NCBI GenBank assembly: GCA_965214415.1
Contig: CBDCBQ010000003.1
Location: 1,178,001-1,242,000, forward strand
Origin: RH-AL1 sp965214415
GTDB lineage: Bacteria; Pseudomonadota; Alphaproteobacteria; Rhizobiales; Beijerinckiaceae
Direction of reading: 5' to 3'
Length of the DNA stretch: 64,000 nucleotides
Below are positions 59,301-64,000 of the stretch, in pieces; within the stretch, counting starts at the first letter, position 1; every line of letters starts with the position of its first letter. The notes below the pieces were generated by a model. It searched no databases, was not told where the DNA came from, and saw only the letters and a program-made list of their open reading frames with translations. A program made the position numbers and the translations under genes.

Positions 59301-59438
59301 CGGCTCCGTGGATCGTTTGAAAGCGAACTCAATCCGCGATCCAACTGTCGCCGGGGGCGGTTAACGGAGTGTCACTGGTTTCGCGACAAGGCCGCGCTGT
59401 TGCAGAAATGCAAGCTTCGAGACAAGGCCGGCATGCCG

Positions 59439-59777
59439 CTATAGCGCGAGATCCAAGAACGTCCTGCCTTCGCGATCCTCGATCTCTACGATCCAGATGT
59501 CGGCGTCGAAGCCGATCTCGCGGGCGAGACGCGCCTCGGCATCGGCTGGATCGATCCACTCGTCCTTGTGCAGGCGCAAGAAGCTACGTTCGCCCGCGTT
59601 TTCGAGATCGATCCGCGGTGCCGGCCCATACAGCGCCGCGCGACCGTCGAGCCGATCGACCTTGATGTAGACGGCGCCCGCTTCCGGCGCGCCGCGCCGG
59701 CGGCGATAGGCAGGCACGCCCTCGACCCCGCAGCGACGTAGATAAGCCGATACCCAGAAATCAGCCCGCAGCCGCAT
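59439..59777 (-). CDS. DUF1491 family protein
   Basis: This is a 112-residue protein of the DUF1491 family. The start MRLRADFWVSAYLRRCGVEG and the block AGAVYIKVDRLDGRAALYGP are characteristic. EWIDPADAEARLAREIGFDADIW and EDREGRTFLDL complete it. It is cytoplasmic with no known function. The longer frame begins at 59912, but GAGGGA precedes the ATG at 59777 and the family starts here. It is divergent from the dipeptidase gene with about 135 bp between starts. Confidence 0.9.
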   Translation of the reverse strand: MRLRADFWVSAYLRRCGVEGVPAYRRRRGAPEAGAVYIKVDRLDGRAALYGPAPRIDLENAGERSFLRLHKDEWIDPADAEARLAREIGFDADIWIVEIEDREGRTFLDLAL

Positions 59778-59912
59778 GGTCCCTCGAGACGTTGTCGTCG
59801 AAGTAGGGGCTTCGGGACATCCAAAGCGATCCTTTGTCATCGCCCCAATGACGAAGTTAGGTATCAGAGACTTTAGACGAACACGCCGCGGCGACACGAA
59901 ACAGGAAATCAC

Positions 59913-61295
59913 ATGGCCTCGATCGACAACGTTTTGACGAGGATCGACCAGAACCTCGACACTGCCATCGCGCGGCTGTTCGAGTTCGTCTCGATTCCCT
60001 CCGTATCAACCGATCCAGCCTACAAGGCCGAATGCGAGCGCGCCGCTTACTGGGCCGCCGACCAGCTGAAAGAGATCGGCTTCGAAGCAAGCGTGCGGCC
60101 GACGACGGGACACCCGATGGTGGTCGCGACCGCCAAGGCCGCGCGCCCCGACGTGCCACGTGTGTTGTTCTATGGCCATTACGACGTCCAGCCGGCCGAT
60201 CCGCTCGACCTTTGGACGACGCCGCCCTTCGAGCCGCGCATCGAGGAGGCGCCGACGGGCAAGCGACTGGTCGGCCGCGGCACCGCCGACGACAAGGGCC
60301 AGTTGATGACCTTCGTCGAGGCCTGTCGCGCCTTCAAGGAGACCGGCGATCTCCCCTGCCACGTGACAGTGCTGCTGGAGGGCGAGGAGGAGAGCGGCTC
60401 GCCGTCGCTGCCGGCCTTCCTCGCCGACAACGCCAAGGAGCTGCGTGCCGACGTGGCACTCGTCTGCGACACCCTGATGTGGGACGCAGAGACGCCGGCG
60501 ATCACCACCATGCTGCGCGGCCTCGTCGGCGAGGAGGTGATCGTCCACGCCGCCGACCGAGATTTGCACTCGGGCATGTTCGGCGGCCCGGCGATCAATC
60601 CGATCCGCGTGCTTTCGCGCATCATCGCCGACCTGCACGACGACGCGGGCCGCGTCACGATCCCCGGCTTCTACGACGGCGTCGCCGAGCTGCCGGGCGA
60701 GGTCGCCGACCAATGGCATGAGCTCAGGTTCGACGGCGCGAAATTTCTCGGCGACGTCGGTCTCTCGGTGCCGGCGGGGGAGCAGGGGCGCAGCGTGCTC
60801 GAGATGATCTGGTCGCGCCCGACCTGCGAGATCAACGGCGTCGTCGGCGGCTACACGCACGAGGGCATGAAGACGGTGCTGCCCGCGAAGGCCAGCGCGA
60901 AATTCTCGTTCAGGCTCGTCTCGAAGCAGGACCCCACGGCGATCTCGGCCGCGTTTCGGGACTTCGTCAAGGCGCGCCTGCCCACCGATTGCGAGGCGGA
61001 ATTCATCGCGCACGGCGCATCCGGCGCGATCACCCTGCCCTTCTCGTCCGAGGCGCTGATGCGGGCACGCCGCGCGCTGCAGGCCGAGTGGGGCACCGAG
61101 ACGGTGCTGGCCGGCTGCGGCGGCTCGATCCCGATCGTCGGCGCGTTCAAGAGCGCGCTGAAGATGGACTCGCTGATGATCGGCTTCAGCCTGGAATCGG
61201 ATCGCATCCACTCGCCGAACGAGAAGTACGAGCTGTCGTCGTTCCACAAGGGCGCGCGCTCGTGGGCGCGGGTGCTCAATGCGCTCAGCGGGTGA
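59913..61295 (+). CDS. M20 family dipeptidase
   Basis: This is a 460-residue metallopeptidase of the M20/ArgE/DapE family, of the dipeptidase (carnosinase-like) type. Metal ligands are visible: His89 and Asp91 (FYGHYDVQPAD), Asp126 (GTADDKGQ) and the GEEESGS motif near 158-163. The lid domain follows (HSGMFGGPAINPIRVL onward) and LPAKASAKFSFRLV is a typical dimerisation strand. It would hydrolyse dipeptides in the cytoplasm. The start ATG at 59913 is the first in the frame. It converges with murJ, with about 80 bp between stops. Confidence 0.93.
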   Translation: MASIDNVLTRIDQNLDTAIARLFEFVSIPSVSTDPAYKAECERAAYWAADQLKEIGFEASVRPTTGHPMVVATAKAARPDVPRVLFYGHYDVQPADPLDLWTTPPFEPRIEEAPTGKRLVGRGTADDKGQLMTFVEACRAFKETGDLPCHVTVLLEGEEESGSPSLPAFLADNAKELRADVALVCDTLMWDAETPAITTMLRGLVGEEVIVHAADRDLHSGMFGGPAINPIRVLSRIIADLHDDAGRVTIPGFYDGVAELPGEVADQWHELRFDGAKFLGDVGLSVPAGEQGRSVLEMIWSRPTCEINGVVGGYTHEGMKTVLPAKASAKFSFRLVSKQDPTAISAAFRDFVKARLPTDCEAEFIAHGASGAITLPFSSEALMRARRALQAEWGTETVLAGCGGSIPIVGAFKSALKMDSLMIGFSLESDRIHSPNEKYELSSFHKGARSWARVLNALSG

Positions 61296-61372
61296 GGGGT
61301 GGCTACGCGCCCGGCCCAATTCGAACAGTCTTGGCGTGAGTGCCGGCGCAGACGAAGACGACGAGGGGTGTT

Positions 61373-62929
61373 TTACGCCACCCTTGCCCGCAGCGCGAAC
61401 CGGCGTGGCCAGGGCAGTTCGATCCCAAAGGCGCGCAGCGCCGCCAGTAAGGCCGCGACATAGGCTGCTCCGCCAAGTACCACGGTGAAGCCGAACGTCA
61501 GGTCGACGGCGAAGCGGCCATTCCCGCCGAAGAGCATCCAGCCCACCCACGGACCGGCGAGGGAGGTCAACGCCAGCACGAACGCGGCAACGGCGACGGC
61601 GGCGGCGATCCGGCCGAGCTGCATGTCGGGCCGCATCTCGTCGCGACGGACGGCGAGGTAGATCAACAGCCCGAGATTGACCCAGCTTCCCGCCGCCGTC
61701 GCCGTCGCCAGCCCGACAGCGCCGAGCGGCTTGAACAGCACGATCTTGAGCAGCACGTTGATGCCGAACGAGGCGAGCGTGATCAGCATCGGCGTCCGCG
61801 TATCGCCACGCGCCAAAAAGCTCGGCAGGGCCGAGCGGATCAGCACGATCGACAGCAGGCCGAAGCCGTAGGCCTCGAGAACGGCGGCGGACTGATCGGC
61901 GGCGGCGCCGGTGAACTTCCCGTGCTCGAAGGCGGCGCGCATGATCCATTCCGGGATCATGATGAAGGCGATGAAGAACGGCGCGGCCAGCACGAGCGAG
62001 ATCGCCGCCGTGCGGTTTTGCGCATGGAACGCGCCGACGCGATCACCCACCGCCAAACGCCGGCTCATCTCGGGCAACAGAACCGTGCCGGCGGCGATCG
62101 CGATGACGCCGAGCGGCAGCTGGTACATGCGATCGGCGTAGTAGAGCGAGGTGAGGCCGCCGGTCGGCAGCATCGAGGCGATGATCGTGTCTGCGAAGAC
62201 CGCGATCTGCGGCCCCGCCGACCCGATGACCGCCGGCCCGAGCCGCACGAAGAAGCGGCGCACGGCGGCCGTCAGCTCGGGTCGCGCGAACCATTCGAGG
62301 ATGCCGGCGCGGTGCGCGGCATAGCCCGTCATCAGCATCTGCAGGAAGCCCGACACCGTCGTGCCGAAACTCGCCGCGATGCCGGCGTTCGGGAACAGGA
62401 ACGCGACGCCGAGAAAGACCACCGTGGTGATGTTGAGGAGCACCGGCGCGAAGGCCGCGGCGGCGAAGCGCCCGTTGGCGTTCAGCGTGCCCGACTGCAG
62501 CGTGACGATCACGATGAAGAGCAGATAGGGGAACGTGATCCGCGTCATCGCGACCGTCTGCGCGAACTTCGCCGGATGCGCGCGGAAGCCTGGCGCCAGC
62601 AGGTCGACCAAGGTCGGCGTGAACAGCCAGGCGAGCGCCAGGATCACGACCTGCGAGGCGAGCAGGATCGTGAAGATCTGGCTCGAGAACACGTGGGCGC
62701 GCTCCGGCCCCTCGGTCTCCAGCACCTGCGAGTAGCAGGGCACGTAGGCCGAGTTGAACGCGACCTCGGCGAAGATCGTGCGGAAGTGGTTCGGCAACCG
62801 GAAGGCGACGAAGAAGGCGTCCGACAGCATGCCGTCGCCGAGCACCGCGCCGAGCACGATGTCGCGCACGAACCCGGTGGCCCTCGACACCAGCGTGAAC
62901 CCGCCGACCGACAGGAGCGACTTGTACAT
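61373..62929 (-). CDS. murJ: lipid II flippase MurJ (MviN)
   Basis: This is a 518-residue polytopic membrane protein with about 14 membrane helices. It belongs to the MOP superfamily that flips lipid II across the inner membrane for peptidoglycan synthesis. The start MYKSLLSVGGFTLVSRATGFVRD and VAFRLPNHFRTIFAE are classic MurJ signatures. Later LPRSALPSFLAR-like (RSALPSFLARGDT) and the YADRMYQLPLGVIAIAAGTVLLPEMSRR segments also match. The length is normal. The start ATG at 62929 lies 4 bp after the stop of the upstream glycosyltransferase. Confidence 0.96.
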   Translation of the reverse strand: MYKSLLSVGGFTLVSRATGFVRDIVLGAVLGDGMLSDAFFVAFRLPNHFRTIFAEVAFNSAYVPCYSQVLETEGPERAHVFSSQIFTILLASQVVILALAWLFTPTLVDLLAPGFRAHPAKFAQTVAMTRITFPYLLFIVIVTLQSGTLNANGRFAAAAFAPVLLNITTVVFLGVAFLFPNAGIAASFGTTVSGFLQMLMTGYAAHRAGILEWFARPELTAAVRRFFVRLGPAVIGSAGPQIAVFADTIIASMLPTGGLTSLYYADRMYQLPLGVIAIAAGTVLLPEMSRRLAVGDRVGAFHAQNRTAAISLVLAAPFFIAFIMIPEWIMRAAFEHGKFTGAAADQSAAVLEAYGFGLLSIVLIRSALPSFLARGDTRTPMLITLASFGINVLLKIVLFKPLGAVGLATATAAGSWVNLGLLIYLAVRRDEMRPDMQLGRIAAAVAVAAFVLALTSLAGPWVGWMLFGGNGRFAVDLTFGFTVVLGGAAYVAALLAALRAFGIELPWPRRFALRARVA

Positions 62930-62932
62930 GCG

Positions 62933-63940
62933 CTATTCGCCCGGCTCGACGCGGGCGAGGTCGCCTCGCGGCAGCGGGCGCGCGGCGCCGGCACGGCCGA
63001 CCCTTTCCTGGACGATGTAGAGGGGTCGGCCCTTCACCTCGGCGAAAATCCGGCCGATGTACTCGCCCAGCACGCCCAGCGAGAGGAGCTGGACCCCCGC
63101 CAGAAAGGTGACAGCGACGATCAACGAGGCGAAGCCCGGCACGTCGATGCCGTAGACCATCGTCTCGCCGACGAAGTAGACCGCGGTGGCGAACGAGATC
63201 ACCGAGATGACGGTGCCGACATAGGTCCACACCATCAAGGGCAACGTCGAGAACGACATCAGCCCGTCGAGCGCGAACCGGGTCAGCTTGCGATACGAGA
63301 ACTTCGACTGGCCGAAGGCGCGCGCCTCGACATCGAAGGGCACGCCGATCGACTTGAAGCCAATCCAGGCATACAGGCCCTTGTTGAAGCGCGCCCGCTC
63401 GCGCAAGCGGCGCAGGGCCTCGACGGCCTGGGCGTCGAGCAGCCGGAAATCCCCCGCGCCCTCGGGCAGCCGCGTCTCGCCGACCGAGCCGAAGATCTTG
63501 TAGAATCGCTGCGTCAGCGCGCGACGGAGCGCCGAGTCATCGCTGCGGTCGATGCGTTGCCCGTAGACGTTCTTGTAGCCCTCGCGCCACCGCGCGACGA
63601 AGGTCTCGATCATCTCGGGCGGGTGTTGCAGGTCGGCATCGAGGATGACGCTGGCGGCGCCGCGCGCGTGGTCGAGGCCCGCCGCGATCGCCACCTCCTT
63701 GCCGAAGTTGCGGGAGAGCGAGACCGCGCCGACGGCGGGATCGGCATGATGGGCGCGCTCGATCGCGAGGATCGTCGCGTCGGTGGAGCCGTCGTCGACG
63801 AAGATGATCTCGTAGCTGGCGACGCACCGCTCCAGGATCGGCACCAGGCGGGCGAGCAGCGGCGCGATATTGTCCGCCTCGTTGAGCACCGGAATGATGA
63901 CGGAGAGCTCCGTCGCCATCGGCGCGGCCTCGGTCGTCAT
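62933..63940 (-). CDS. glycosyltransferase family 2, polyprenyl-phosphate type (GtrB/DPM1-like)
   Basis: This is a 335-residue GT2 enzyme with two C-terminal membrane helices. ELSVIIPVLNEADNI opens the nucleotide-binding fold, and FVDDGSTDAT and ILDADLQHPPEM carry the catalytic Asp residues. SRNFGKEVAIAAGLDHA and QSKFSYRKLTRFALDGLMSFS are typical of the DPM1/GtrB/ArnC-like group that loads sugars onto polyprenyl phosphate. The helices (about 230-255 and 265-290) support membrane placement. An upstream GTG (63961) is possible, but the ATG at 63940 fits the family better. It ends 4 bp before murJ, suggesting an envelope-related operon. Confidence 0.9.
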   Translation of the reverse strand: MTTEAAPMATELSVIIPVLNEADNIAPLLARLVPILERCVASYEIIFVDDGSTDATILAIERAHHADPAVGAVSLSRNFGKEVAIAAGLDHARGAASVILDADLQHPPEMIETFVARWREGYKNVYGQRIDRSDDSALRRALTQRFYKIFGSVGETRLPEGAGDFRLLDAQAVEALRRLRERARFNKGLYAWIGFKSIGVPFDVEARAFGQSKFSYRKLTRFALDGLMSFSTLPLMVWTYVGTVISVISFATAVYFVGETMVYGIDVPGFASLIVAVTFLAGVQLLSLGVLGEYIGRIFAEVKGRPLYIVQERVGRAGAARPLPRGDLARVEPGE

Positions 63941-64000
63941 GCGCGCGAAGTCCCCCGCCACCTTGCCATGCTGGCTCGTCCGATCTTACGCGTTTGCCAT

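Noticed and set aside
60006..61949. 647-codon minus-strand frame over the dipeptidase gene
   Set aside because: It is antisense to the M20 dipeptidase, Arg-rich and without recognisable protein features.

Overview
The window is about 64 kb of GC-rich chromosomal DNA from an alphaproteobacterium, most likely a member of the Hyphomicrobiales (Rhizobiales). The evidence is gene content and order. There is a cycHJKL-type cytochrome c maturation operon (ccmI-E-F-H) followed by degP and an OmpR-type two-component pair. There are also a FeuP/FeuQ-like pair, an ActR/RegA regulator, an ATP12 chaperone, DUF2849/DUF934 genes around assimilatory sulfite reduction, and a Bradyrhizobium-type amino acid:[carrier protein] ligase cluster. 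The genus cannot be fixed from the sequence alone. The only RNA gene seen is one tRNA-Glu(UUC). I see no rRNA, CRISPR array, IS element or integrase.

Layout. 1-5.4 kb is an accessory stretch of small hypothetical genes. It includes two AT-richer genes, one of them a proteasome-beta/HslV-like Ntn-hydrolase candidate, a cupin and decayed coding fragments, and it abuts the 3' end of the tRNA-Glu gene. 5.6-15 kb is mostly housekeeping: pirin, glycogen debranching enzyme GlgX, two HAD hydrolases, ATP12, a PsiF-like exported protein, DUF971, MoaA, an MXKDX-repeat protein and the Fe-S carrier ATPase Mrp. 15.0-21.8 kb holds an orphan amino-acid-binding protein followed by a compact cluster: carrier protein, acyl-CoA dehydrogenase-like flavoprotein, SerRS-like amino acid:carrier protein ligase, DUF1839 and a GH2 glycosidase. 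This is the least understood system here. 23.4-26.6 kb is an assimilatory sulfur operon (DUF2849, cysI, cysH, DUF934). 26.7-32.4 kb carries a DJ-1/PfpI protein, DUF3775, trehalose-phosphatase, a class II aldolase, a glyoxalase-family protein, and a beta-propeller protein with two MxaD-like exported SRPBCC proteins. Aminopeptidase N follows.

35-54 kb is rich in signalling and envelope functions: a PAS sensor kinase with a PleC/DivJ-like kinase core, an OmpR-type pair beside degP, ccm genes, a TonB-like protein, zinc uptake znuABC with a clear Zur operator, actR, zur, and a FeuPQ-like pair with a PepSY-like exported protein. 54-64 kb has a cysteine-cluster protein, penicillin-binding protein 1A, DUF1214/DUF1254 membrane proteins, DUF1491, an M20 dipeptidase, the lipid II flippase MurJ and a polyprenyl-phosphate-type glycosyltransferase.

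How the parts may work together. Zur, its operator and znuABC form a local zinc homeostasis unit. The ccm operon, degP and its two-component neighbours concern the periplasm. The 16-22 kb cluster has the parts to load an amino acid onto a dedicated carrier protein, possibly oxidise it, transfer it with a BtrH-like Cys/His protein (inferred), and trim a glycoside. Two intergenic sites (13.72 and 41.82 kb) share an identical array of three TGACGCA heptamers whose regulator is unknown.
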